Shown here in pieces: positions 1-6,591 of a stretch of 13,821 nt of DNA; positions within the stretch are counted from its first letter, which is position 1; each line of letters starts with the position of its first letter. Both the position numbers and the translations under genes were made by a program. Below the pieces are notes generated by a model. It was not told the origin of the DNA. It searched no databases and saw nothing but the letters and a program-made list of their open reading frames with translations. The stretch lies in NCBI GenBank assembly GCA_946626265.1, contig CAMOUE010000037.1, forward strand, positions 1 through 13,821, read 5' to 3'. This stretch comes from an uncultured Eggerthellaceae bacterium (lineage in GTDB: Bacteria; Actinomycetota; Coriobacteriia; Coriobacteriales; Eggerthellaceae).

Positions 1-1272
1 AAGTACATGCTGTACATGCACGTGCCGTTCTGCACGAAGCTGTGCCCGTACTGCTCGTTCAACCGCTTCCCGTTCTCCGAGAAGCGCGCGGTCCCGTACT
101 TCGAGAGCATGCGCAAGGAGATGCGGATGCTCTACGACCTCGGCTACGACTTCGACAGCGTCTATATCGGCGGCGGTACGCCGACGGTCATGATCGACGA
201 GCTGTGCGCCACGATCGACCAGGCCCGTGACCTGTTCAGTGTCAAGGAAGTGTCGAGCGAGACCAATCCCAACCATTTGGTTCCCGAGATTCTCGAGAAG
301 CTGGAGGGACGCGTGCAGCGCCTGTCGGTGGGCGTGCAGAGCTTCGATGACGGGCTGCTCAAGCAGATGGACCGCTACGACAAGTACGGTTGCGCCGACG
401 AGATCGTGGAGCGCATCCAGCTCGCCACGCCGTACTTCGTGTCGATGAACGCCGACATGATCTTCAACTTCCCCGCGCAAACCGAGGACATGCTCATCCA
501 CGACGTCGAGCGCATCGTCGAGAGCGGTTGCACCCAGACGACGTTCTATCCGCTCATGGCGTCGCCTTCGGTCGAGCGGCAGCTGGCCAAGACTGTCGGC
601 AAGGTCGATTACGACCGCGAGCAGCGTTTCTACGAGATCATCGACGAGCTTTTGTCCGGCGGCGACGATCCCCTGTTCACGCACAGCAGCGCCTGGACCT
701 ACAACCGTCGCGACCTCGGGGCGAAGGGCGTGGCAGACGGCGGGTCGACGGACAAGTTCCGCAAGGCCGCCCACGCGAAGCCCGAGGCGGTCGAGGAGCT
801 CGGCCGGGGCATGATCGACGAGTATGTCGTGCAATACGAGGAGTACCCCGCTATCGGGTCGGGCGGCATCACGTATCTCGGCAACAGCCTCTACGTGAAC
901 ACGTTCTCGCTCGGAGAGTACGGCAAGGCCATCGAGGGCGGCCGCATGTCCATCATGGGCCGGACCGATTTCAACATACACGACCGCATGCGTTACCGTT
1001 TCCTCATGCAGCTGTTCGGGCTGCGACTCGACAAGCTCCAGTTCGAGCGTGATTTCGGCATGACAGTCGAGAACGGCCTGCCCGCCGAGATGGCGTTCAT
1101 GAAGCTGGCGGGCGCATTCGACAAGGACACGCCCGAAGAGCTCACGCTCACCCCGAAGGGCCGCTACCTGACGGTGGCGATGATGAGGCAGTTCTTCATC
1201 GGCGTGAACAATCTGCGCGACCAGGCGCGTGCCGCGCTGTCGGGCGAGGAGCGGGAGCTGTTGTTCGGATAA
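1..1272 (+). CDS. HemN/HemW/HutW-type radical SAM protein, 5' end probably outside the window
   Basis: This is a radical SAM enzyme of the oxygen-independent coproporphyrinogen III oxidase-like superfamily. Members include HemN (coproporphyrinogen decarboxylation), HemW (heme chaperone) and HutW/ChuW (anaerobic heme opening). Numbered from the ATG at 7, the iron-sulfur motif CX3CX2C is C9, C13, C16 just after YMHVPF. The SAM-binding GGGTP is at 55-59, the ETNP segment at 85-88 and the SVGVQSF motif at 107-113. The C-terminal part, with an IGSGGITYLGNSLYVN segment near 281-296, matches a HemN_C-like region. The frame is open leftward to base 1 and no ribosome binding site is visible before the ATG at 7, so the true start is probably upstream. 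The family assignment is firm. Which substrate the enzyme acts on (coproporphyrinogen, heme or another tetrapyrrole) cannot be told from sequence alone. The stop is TAA at 1270-1272. Confidence 0.88.
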   Translation, partial: KYMLYMHVPFCTKLCPYCSFNRFPFSEKRAVPYFESMRKEMRMLYDLGYDFDSVYIGGGTPTVMIDELCATIDQARDLFSVKEVSSETNPNHLVPEILEKLEGRVQRLSVGVQSFDDGLLKQMDRYDKYGCADEIVERIQLATPYFVSMNADMIFNFPAQTEDMLIHDVERIVESGCTQTTFYPLMASPSVERQLAKTVGKVDYDREQRFYEIIDELLSGGDDPLFTHSSAWTYNRRDLGAKGVADGGSTDKFRKAAHAKPEAVEELGRGMIDEYVVQYEEYPAIGSGGITYLGNSLYVNTFSLGEYGKAIEGGRMSIMGRTDFNIHDRMRYRFLMQLFGLRLDKLQFERDFGMTVENGLPAEMAFMKLAGAFDKDTPEELTLTPKGRYLTVAMMRQFFIGVNNLRDQARAALSGEERELLFG

Positions 1273-1290
1273 GCGGCCACGCGCATCTGG

Positions 1291-1347
1291 CCCGCACCTC
1301 GCCCGTGCCCGCACCTCGCCCGTGCCCGTGCCCACGCCTCGCCCGTG
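1291..1347. repeat. 17-bp tandem repeat, three copies
   Basis: The unit CCCGCACCTCGCCCGTG occurs at 1291-1307 and is repeated identically at 1308-1324. After a 6-bp CCCGTG insertion, a third copy at 1331-1347 differs at two bases. The array is non-coding and lies just after the stop of the radical SAM gene. It reads as a slippage-prone GC-rich minisatellite. No hairpin followed by a U-tract is formed, so it is not an obvious terminator. Confidence 0.8.
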
Positions 1348-1396
1348 CCCGCGCCTTTATCGCCTCTTGTCACGAGCGGGACGGAGGTGCGAATGC

Positions 1397-1426
1397 GGTA
1401 CAGCTGTCCCGTTCGAGCGCTACAAT
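1397..1426 (+). promoter_or_regulatory. Candidate promoter of the LRR / bilin-reductase-like operon
   Basis: TACAAT at 1421-1426 is a good -10 hexamer. A weak -35 candidate, GGTACA (1397-1402), lies 18 bp upstream and matches TTGACA at only three of six bases. Initiation would fall near 1433 and give a leader of about 35 nt before the ATG at 1468. The -10 is the main support. Confidence 0.35.
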
Positions 1427-1467
1427 GGGCGTGTGGAATGGCGTCGAGCGAGATGCGGAGGTCGCGC

Positions 1468-2427
1468 ATGAACAGTCACGACAGGGAGGCGATGGAGGCG
1501 TTTTTCGCCCAAGTCGACGAGGAGGGCGTTTCAAACGCCGTGAAGGCGGAGACGTGCCACCACGTGATTCGGCGCATCGAGACGACCTCGAAGGACAAGA
1601 GCTACGAGGATGCGGGCGACGAGGCGGGCCCGCGGTCCGACGGCATGCCCGTCGGCGTCGTCGAGGTTGACGGCAAGCTCGTGGGATTCGGCATCCACAT
1701 CCTGAACGAGGACGTGTATCCGTTGCAAAGCTTCGAGATTTACCTGCGAGGATGCGACCTCGTGGGACATCTCGACCTGTCCGGCTGCGCAGACGTGGTG
1801 TTCGTCGACGTGTACCGCAACCGCATATCGTCGGTCGACGTCGCGGGCATGCCGAGCTTGCGCATCCTGGGGCTTCAGGGCAACGACATCGCGGCGCTCG
1901 ACCCGACGGAGTTGCCGGCGTGCCAGGGGATCGACATCGGCATGAACCGCCTCGGGAGCATCGATGTGTCGCGAAACCCCGAGCTTGTGGAGCTTTATGT
2001 CAACGACAACCGCCTGACGTCGCTCGATACGTCGCATAACGCGAAGCTCAAGTACCTGCGTTTGCAGAACAACGGCATCGAGCAGCTCGATGTGACGGCA
2101 AACCCGCTTCTGCGCCACCTGTACGCGACGGGCAATCCCCTTTCGAGCATCCGCGCGTGGGCGCCCGGCGGCGAGGGCGCAAGGCCGCTTGCGCTGACCG
2201 CGGCAGAGGGCGGGCATGTGGGGCTGTCCTTCAACCCCATCTACAATGCCCAGTGGAAGGAGACGGGCGAGTGGGAGCAGAGCTACCACGCCTATCCCGA
2301 AGACGGGTTCGCTTTCGCGGGCTGGTTCGACGAGGAGGGCGCGCTCGTGTCGGACGAGGCGGACTGGATGGACGAATACGGGACGTCTCGCGTGATCGAG
2401 GCGCGATTCGCGCGTGAAGCGCGCTAA
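1468..2427 (+). CDS. Leucine-rich-repeat protein with C-terminal beta repeat, no signal peptide
   Basis: The protein has 319 residues. The start is placed at the ATG at 1468 because GGAGGT lies five bases upstream (1457-1462); longer in-frame starts run into non-coding-looking sequence. Residues 1-85 are a charged N-terminal segment I do not recognise. Residues about 87-230 hold roughly six short leucine-rich repeats of ~21 residues, such as VELYVNDNRLTSLDTS and LKYLRLQNNGIEQLDV, of the internalin/bacterial type. Residues about 240-317 look like an InlB B-repeat/Flg_new-type module, with GFAFAGWFDEEG followed by a terminal VIEARF. Such modules are usually extracellular, yet no signal peptide, membrane segment or sorting signal is visible. 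LRR proteins of this kind usually bind other proteins; the partner is unknown. The next gene starts 14 bp downstream, so the two are probably co-transcribed. Confidence 0.85.
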   Translation: MNSHDREAMEAFFAQVDEEGVSNAVKAETCHHVIRRIETTSKDKSYEDAGDEAGPRSDGMPVGVVEVDGKLVGFGIHILNEDVYPLQSFEIYLRGCDLVGHLDLSGCADVVFVDVYRNRISSVDVAGMPSLRILGLQGNDIAALDPTELPACQGIDIGMNRLGSIDVSRNPELVELYVNDNRLTSLDTSHNAKLKYLRLQNNGIEQLDVTANPLLRHLYATGNPLSSIRAWAPGGEGARPLALTAAEGGHVGLSFNPIYNAQWKETGEWEQSYHAYPEDGFAFAGWFDEEGALVSDEADWMDEYGTSRVIEARFAREAR

Positions 2428-2441
2428 GTAGGAAGAGGATC

Positions 2442-3182
2442 ATGATGTCAGTAGAAAACTATCACGACCTGAACAACCGCCGCATCGACGAGCGGCTCGA
2501 GGCTGGCGTGGCGTTTCTGCGCGAGCGCTATGCCGTCACGGAACGCGCAGTCGCGCCGGAATTCGCGAACCCCAACGTCGGCGGACGGCCGAACCATGTG
2601 CGGCAGTTCGATATCGAAGGCGTTGGCAACCTGCTCATGATGACGGCGAAGGATGTGGAGTCGAACCAGCTCAGCTCGTTCGTCATCATGCCGTATTTCA
2701 AGAACCTACCTTTGTTCTCGACGGATTATGTGTACAACGGCGACAAGCGGTTCTTCCTCATTGAAATCTACGATTTGTCAGTGAACCATGACGAGGCGTT
2801 CGATGCGGGAATCGGCTCGCTTGCGCAATTCGCGCGGGAGTGGGACGAGATGCCCGCGTTCCCAACGCAGCCGCGTTGGTACGACGACATAAGGCCTGTT
2901 TGCATCGCGAAGGCGCCGAGCGCCGAACAGGATGGTCGCGCCCTGGACTGCTTCCTCGGCGCGCTTCGCCTGTTTGCGGAGATGGAACAGGGTTCGCCGG
3001 CGCTTGCGGGCGAGGCCCTTGAGCGAAAGTGGCGGCGCAACAAGGATTACTCCGACGGCCTCATCGACGAGGGCGGCGTGTCGACGGATCTGTGGACGGC
3101 GGCGCTCGGCGCCGAAAACGTGCGGCGGTTTTTCGACGAGGTGTTCTTCGGGCATGCACGCTATGAGCCCACGACGCGATAG
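2442..3182 (+). CDS. Diverged ferredoxin-dependent bilin reductase-like protein (tentative)
   Basis: The protein has 246 residues and no signal peptide or membrane segment. I compared it from memory with cyanobacterial PcyA. Segment 89-95, LPLFSTD, matches PcyA LPLFGCD and keeps the catalytic aspartate (PcyA D105, here D95). VRQFDIE at 53-59 matches the FRKMHLE segment and keeps the Glu equivalent to E76 (here E59). PRWYDDIRPVCIAKAP at 144-159 matches the PPWGEIF...IRP segment. The C-terminal ALGAENVRRFFDEVFFG at 221-237 matches AFGEAWAERYMSQVLFD. The two PcyA active-site histidines (H74, H88) are not evident. Family members reduce linear tetrapyrroles with electrons from ferredoxin. If the assignment holds, this would be a non-phototroph member with altered chemistry; otherwise it is a hypothetical protein. 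Two consecutive ATGs (2442, 2445) follow GGAAGAGG, and either could be the start. Confidence 0.5.
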   Translation: MMSVENYHDLNNRRIDERLEAGVAFLRERYAVTERAVAPEFANPNVGGRPNHVRQFDIEGVGNLLMMTAKDVESNQLSSFVIMPYFKNLPLFSTDYVYNGDKRFFLIEIYDLSVNHDEAFDAGIGSLAQFAREWDEMPAFPTQPRWYDDIRPVCIAKAPSAEQDGRALDCFLGALRLFAEMEQGSPALAGEALERKWRRNKDYSDGLIDEGGVSTDLWTAALGAENVRRFFDEVFFGHARYEPTTR

Positions 3183-3216
3183 CGCATCGCCTCTGGCGCA
3201 AACGTTGTTTGGGGAG

Positions 3217-3239
3217 GGCGCGGGGTCGTGCCCCGTGCC
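3217..3239 (+). terminator. GC-rich hairpin after the bilin-reductase-like gene
   Basis: GGCGCGGGG (3217-3225) pairs with CCCCGTGCC (3231-3239) over nine base pairs, including one G-U pair, around a TCGTG loop. It lies about 35 bp after the stop codon. There is no U-tract behind it, so it is either a U-less terminator or an mRNA 3' stabilising hairpin. The rest of the spacer up to the tRNA promoter is G-rich and holds no convincing frame. Confidence 0.4.
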
Positions 3240-3365
3240 GAGCTGCGGGGCGCTGGGGCCTTGCCGGGGCTTGGGCGCGGGGAGCGTGCCCGCTTTCCCG
3301 CTTTCGGGTTCCGCTTTTCCAGTGCTTGCCCAGATGCTAGACCTTGGATAAAACGTGAACGGGGG

Positions 3366-3394
3366 TTGACCTGCCGAACAGTGACTAGTAGAAT
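3366..3394 (+). promoter_or_regulatory. Sigma-70-type promoter of tRNA-Phe
   Basis: TTGACC (3366-3371) and TAGAAT (3389-3394) are separated by an ideal 17-bp spacer. Initiation near 3400-3402 gives a 5' leader of about 25 nt ahead of the tRNA. This is the clearest promoter in the window. Confidence 0.75.
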
Positions 3395-3426
3395 ACATTT
3401 TCGCGTCATAGCGATGCATTACATAT

Positions 3427-3502
3427 GGTCAGGTAGCTCAGTTGGTAGAGCAGCGGACTGAAAATCCGCGTGCCGAGGGTTCAAGTCCCCCCCTGACCAC
3501 CA
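3427..3502 (+). tRNA. tRNA-Phe (anticodon GAA)
   Basis: The cloverleaf is complete at 76 nt. The acceptor stem pairs GGTCAGG with CCTGACC. The D arm is GCTC/GAGC with an 8-nt loop. The anticodon stem pairs GCGGA with TCCGC around CTGAAAA, so the anticodon is GAA (3460-3462). The variable loop is GTGCC and the T loop is TTCAAGT. The discriminator is A and CCA is encoded (3500-3502). The T stem GAGGG/CCCCC has one A-C mismatch at the second pair. The gene has its own promoter and terminator and appears to be a single-gene unit. Confidence 0.97.
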
Positions 3503-3511
3503 CGATTACAC

Positions 3512-3547
3512 CAGGTCAGCGCTTTAGTAGCTGGCCTGATTGCTTTT
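3512..3547 (+). terminator. Rho-independent terminator of tRNA-Phe
   Basis: CAGGTCAGC (3512-3520) pairs with GCTGGCCTG (3530-3538) over nine pairs, including one G-U, around a 9-nt loop. A T-rich tract, ATTGCTTTT, follows at 3539-3547. The hairpin lies 9 bp past the tRNA 3' end. Confidence 0.85.
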
Positions 3548-3885
3548 CTAGGGCGGTCGATTTTTGCAAATCGTTGGGCTATGTTTCAAAAGAGCGTGTC
3601 CGCCAGAATTATTCAACGCCTGTATTCCGTGGCATGTGGAACTCGCCCCAGGCGATTCCCGAGCCGTATGGGCATCGGGCCTTTTGATGCACGTATGCCC
3701 AAAAGTGTACATATTTTCGAAATGCGATGACTAAATATCGAGAAATAGCAGGTCACGGAAATTGCCCTGAAAAAAATGTACACTTTTTCGACGAGGCCCT
3801 GAGTTATCCTGCCACCACCCCTCGCGAACTCGCGGCATAATATCCGAGAAGCGTGTCGTCGCCCGGCAGCCCGGCGCCGTCCCGC
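3548..3885. other. Non-coding spacer, less GC-rich than its flanks
   Basis: No convincing gene is seen between the tRNA terminator and the yigZ stop. The only forward frame of note (3442-3687) begins inside the tRNA and resembles nothing. The stretch looks richer in A+T than the neighbouring genes. It contains a small palindrome, CGATTT-TTGC-AAATCG (3558-3573), a 7-bp inverted pair TGGGCAT/ATGCCCA (3669-3675, 3695-3701), and a longer inverted repeat listed separately. I looked for a second copy of the tRNA 3' end, as expected of an integrated element, and saw none. Confidence 0.6.
3701..3787. repeat. 12-bp perfect inverted repeat around TGTACA cores
   Basis: AAAAGTGTACAT at 3701-3712 is matched by its exact reverse complement ATGTACACTTTT at 3776-3787, with 63 bp between. 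Each arm carries a TGTACA palindrome flanked by A/T runs, and similarity loosely extends a few bases outside the 12-mer. The intervening sequence codes for nothing recognisable. It could be a pair of regulator sites in opposite orientation, a small palindromic repeat element, or the ends of a tiny non-autonomous element. No target-site duplication is obvious. Confidence 0.7.
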
Positions 3886-4521
3886 CTAAAGGAAGCGCAG
3901 CTCTTCGCCGCGAAGCGTGCAAACCGCACGCGCGCTCGAGAAATCCCGGATGCGCTCGGCAAGCTCGCTTGCGGATTCGGTTGGGGTTGCGAGTCGCAGC
4001 GTGACCTCTTGCGCGAAATCGGTCCCGTCCACGTGTGCATTCCAGGAGGCGAGGCGGCTGACCAGCGGGTCGTAAAGCTGGTAGGGAGCGACGACTTCGA
4101 TTATGCGGCAAGGGGTTCGCTGCGCGATGCGCGAAGCGTCGAGCGCGTCGGATGCGGCTTTGGCGTAGGCGCGCATGAGGCCGCCCTTGCCGAGCAAGGT
4201 ACCCCCGAATATTCGCGCGACGACGCATGCCGTGTCCTTGAGGTCTCGTCCCTTTATGGCGTTCAGGGTGGGAAGCCCTGCTGAGCCGTGCGGCTCTTTC
4301 GCATCGGAGAAAAACTCGGTCCCGTCGGCAAGAACCCACGCCGATACGTAGTGGCTTGCAGCGGGAATCCGCTCGATGACGCCATGCCTGAACTCGATCG
4401 CCTCTTCGGCCGATTCAGCGTGTATCGCGAATCCGAAGAACTGGCTCTTTCGGTCCTCGAACAGGGATTCGCCGACCTCGCCAGGCGCTACCGTAGAATA
4501 TGCTTTAAGCGCGTTTGCCAT
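3886..4521 (-). CDS. yigZ: YigZ/IMPACT family protein
   Basis: With the start at the ATG at 4521 the protein has 211 residues, close to the usual family length of about 205-215. The N-terminal UPF0029/Impact domain holds DRKSQFFGFA near 23-32, then SDAKEPHGSAGLP at 72-84, and the family's hallmark glycine-rich stretch around ARIFGGTLLGKGGLMRAYA at 102-120. The canonical DDGEP reads SDAKEP here. Residues about 150-205 fit the DUF1949 C-terminal domain. The biochemical role of bacterial YigZ is not settled; eukaryotic IMPACT regulates translation through GCN1. The start could also be GTG at 4545 or ATG at 4530. I chose 4521 because a GATAAT hexamer ends exactly 7 nt before it and no ribosome binding site is seen, which suggests leaderless expression. 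The gene lies 84 bp after the AAA+ gene on the same strand. Confidence 0.9.
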   Translation of the reverse strand: MANALKAYSTVAPGEVGESLFEDRKSQFFGFAIHAESAEEAIEFRHGVIERIPAASHYVSAWVLADGTEFFSDAKEPHGSAGLPTLNAIKGRDLKDTACVVARIFGGTLLGKGGLMRAYAKAASDALDASRIAQRTPCRIIEVVAPYQLYDPLVSRLASWNAHVDGTDFAQEVTLRLATPTESASELAERIRDFSSARAVCTLRGEELRFL

Positions 4522-4528
4522 GCGAAGC

Positions 4529-4534
4529 ATTATC
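4529..4534 (-). promoter_or_regulatory. Possible -10 box giving a leaderless yigZ transcript
   Basis: GATAAT on the minus strand ends 7 nt before the ATG at 4521, the distance expected if transcription starts at the A of the start codon. No Shine-Dalgarno sequence precedes the ATG. A good -35 hexamer is not seen at 16-18 bp, so support is limited. Confidence 0.3.
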
Positions 4535-4605
4535 GTATGCAGCACATCGTGCGGAGGACGTCGTCTTCATATTTGCTGGCAAATCTTTGCATTGTGCCCA
4601 GGAGA

Positions 4606-6510
4606 TCAGCAGGCGTCCTCACCATGCATCTTCTTTGCAGCCTCTATGTCGTCAACCGTTATCTCGACGAGGGCGTCGCGGGTCAGCTCCTTCTCGCCCG
4701 CCAACCGGTTCGCCTGGCACGTGAGCACGTCCTCGAAGAAGTTGCGCACCGTGCGCCCGTTTGCGAAAGACGGGTCGTGGCGCTCGACGAGCTCGGAAAA
4801 ATGCCCGCCCGCCGCCTCGCAAGCCTCTTCGGTTGGTTCCATGCTGTTCTTGGCGCATTGGCTTCGGAAGATCTCGAGCAGTTCGGCCGGCGTGAAATCT
4901 GGGAACAAGATGAACTTGTTGAAACGGCTGCGCAGTCCGGGGTTCGAGTCCAGGAAAGTCTGCATGGGTTCTGTGTAGCCGGCGACGATGACCACCAGGT
5001 TGTCTCGGTGGTCCTCCATCCCCTTCAGCAGGGTGTCGATGGCTTCTTGCCCGAAATCGGCTTCGCCCCGATGCACGCTCAGGGCGTACGCCTCGTCTAT
5101 GAACAGCACGCCGCCGAGGGCTTTCTCGATGACCTCGGCCGTCTTCAAGGCGGTTTGCCCGACGTAGCCCGCAACGAGGCCGGAACGGTCCACCTCGATG
5201 AGGTGCCCTTTGGTCAAGATGCCGAGCTTCCGGTAGAAGCGGGAGACCAGGCGTGCGACGGTCGTCTTGCCGGTGCCCGGGTTGCCGTAGAACACGAGGT
5301 GGAGCGAGAGCGGGTTCTGCTTGATGCCGTGCTCTTCACGTGCTTTCTGAACGCGTGCAAGGTTCACGAGCGACGTTATCTCCTGCTTCACCTGCTTCAT
5401 GCCGGTCAGAGAGTTGAGCTCGTCGAGAAGCTCCTCGAGCGTCGCCTCGTCCTCGGGGGCGGCTTCCTCCGCGGACATCGCCTCGCCTGCGGTCTCGCTC
5501 CCCTTCGCGCCCGTTGCCTCGCCTGTGGACGCGCCCTTCTCTACGGATGCGGTTTCGCCCGCGGACGCGTCTCCCTCGGACGCGGCTTCGCCTGCGCTCT
5601 TCGCGCCGTCCCGACTCGGCGACAGCGCGAGCGACGAGATGCGCGGCTTTCCTTCCCACGAGTCGAGCTTTTCCACAAGCAGGTCCTGGATTGACGTCAT
5701 GAGACTCGTGAAGCGGGCGGTCTCGTCGGCTCCCATGTCGCCGTCGCAGATGAGGATTTCCTCGCAGAGCGTTTTCAAGGTGCGGAGCAGCAGCTCGGCG
5801 CAGCTGTCGTTGGGGTTTCCCGTCTCTGCATAGAGGTGGTTGTCGTAGACGATTGCCGCGACGAACGATTGCGGGGGAGTGCTGAAGAAATCGTCCTTGG
5901 CACCGTCGCCCGATTTGGCGCCGTCGTCCTTGGCACCGTCGCCCAATTGGACGCCGTCGCGCGACGGGGCCCCGTCGTCCGATTGAGCGCGCATGCGCAT
6001 GTCCGCTTCGCTGAGCTCCAGGCCAAGCGCGCTGTTGACGAGCGCGAGCTCTTCGGGCTTGACGTGCCCGTCCGCGAGCGCCATACGACACGCTATCGAT
6101 TCGAGGTCATGGTTGAACTGGTCGTAGATGCTGCGGTTCAGGTGCTCCCGCACGCGATTGTCCAGGCGCGCGTCGATCCCGTCGAAGCGTTTTCCGTAAC
6201 GACGGATCCTCTCTACGGAGGGCGCCATCGCATTCCCGACCATGCCCCAGGTCATGGCGTTCAAATCGGATACGGGATCGCCTGCGTCGGCACGGCGCGG
6301 CTCGCCGGGCCCGTTGCTCTCGCGGGCGCTGTTCCTGCCGTTGTCGCGGGCGTTGCGCCCACCGCCCGAGGGTGCGCCTTGCAACCAATCGGATATCGGG
6401 CAGAGGATTTCGAACATGCTCGAGGACGGGAAACTCTCGCCGCACGATTCGCACGTGAATCGGTCGGCTTGAAAGTCGATTGAGCTACTTCCGCATGCGG
6501 GGCATTTCAT
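4606..6510 (-). CDS. AAA+ ATPase (CbxX/SpoVK family) with N-terminal zinc ribbon and TerB-like segments
   Basis: The protein has 634 residues. C3, C6, C20 and C23 form a zinc ribbon. Two stretches resemble TerB-type helical domains: [19 protein letters not shown] near 140-158 and [14 protein letters not shown] near 250-263. A Gly/Asp-rich insert at about 178-207 and an Ala/Glu/Gly-rich linker at about 300-358 separate them from the ATPase. The C-terminal AAA+ module has Walker A GNPGTGKT (409-416), Walker B LFIDEA (469-474), sensor-1 region IVAGYTEPM (508-516), an arginine-finger region NPGLRSRF (523-530) and sensor-2-like NGRTVRN (584-590). CbxX/CfqX ATPases remodel partner proteins, for example Rubisco activation by CbbX; the client here is unknown. 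It is a cytosolic protein with no membrane segment. It follows the O-acetylation pair after an 81-bp gap and precedes yigZ. All ATPase motifs look intact. Confidence 0.88.
   Translation of the reverse strand: MKCPACGSSSIDFQADRFTCESCGESFPSSSMFEILCPISDWLQGAPSGGGRNARDNGRNSARESNGPGEPRRADAGDPVSDLNAMTWGMVGNAMAPSVERIRRYGKRFDGIDARLDNRVREHLNRSIYDQFNHDLESIACRMALADGHVKPEELALVNSALGLELSEADMRMRAQSDDGAPSRDGVQLGDGAKDDGAKSGDGAKDDFFSTPPQSFVAAIVYDNHLYAETGNPNDSCAELLLRTLKTLCEEILICDGDMGADETARFTSLMTSIQDLLVEKLDSWEGKPRISSLALSPSRDGAKSAGEAASEGDASAGETASVEKGASTGEATGAKGSETAGEAMSAEEAAPEDEATLEELLDELNSLTGMKQVKQEITSLVNLARVQKAREEHGIKQNPLSLHLVFYGNPGTGKTTVARLVSRFYRKLGILTKGHLIEVDRSGLVAGYVGQTALKTAEVIEKALGGVLFIDEAYALSVHRGEADFGQEAIDTLLKGMEDHRDNLVVIVAGYTEPMQTFLDSNPGLRSRFNKFILFPDFTPAELLEIFRSQCAKNSMEPTEEACEAAGGHFSELVERHDPSFANGRTVRNFFEDVLTCQANRLAGEKELTRDALVEITVDDIEAAKKMHGEDAC
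5891..5956. repeat. 33-bp in-frame tandem duplication inside the AAA+ gene
   Basis: Two adjacent 33-bp units (5891-5923 and 5924-5956) match at 30 of 33 positions, and a degenerate further copy may follow. In the protein this yields repeated DGAK/GDGAKDD segments near residues 185-207, between the two TerB-like regions. The period is a multiple of three, so length changes would keep the frame. Confidence 0.75.
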
Positions 6511-6591
6511 CTTCCATCACCAGTTTCAAGAATCGGGTGGTTTCGCATCATGATACGACAAGATGCGCTCGAACTCGCATACGCTCTCCGC

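Noticed and set aside
1345..1467. N-terminal extension of the LRR protein from an upstream start
   Set aside because: The extra 41 residues would overlap the minisatellite and the candidate promoter. A strong ribosome binding site lies just before the ATG at 1468.
3442..3687. 81-codon plus-strand frame in the spacer after tRNA-Phe
   Set aside because: It starts inside the tRNA, crosses the tRNA terminator, has no ribosome binding site and resembles no family.
3480..3885. Integration site of a mobile element at the tRNA-Phe 3' end
   Set aside because: The spacer looks AT-richer than its surroundings, but no integrase gene and no second copy of the tRNA 3' end are seen in the window.
4288..5694. 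Long plus-strand open frame (468 codons) antisense to yigZ and the AAA+ gene
   Set aside because: It lies opposite clear AAA+ motifs (Walker A, Walker B), its translation is Arg/Leu/Val-rich with no recognisable domain, and high GC at third codon positions easily opens this antisense frame.
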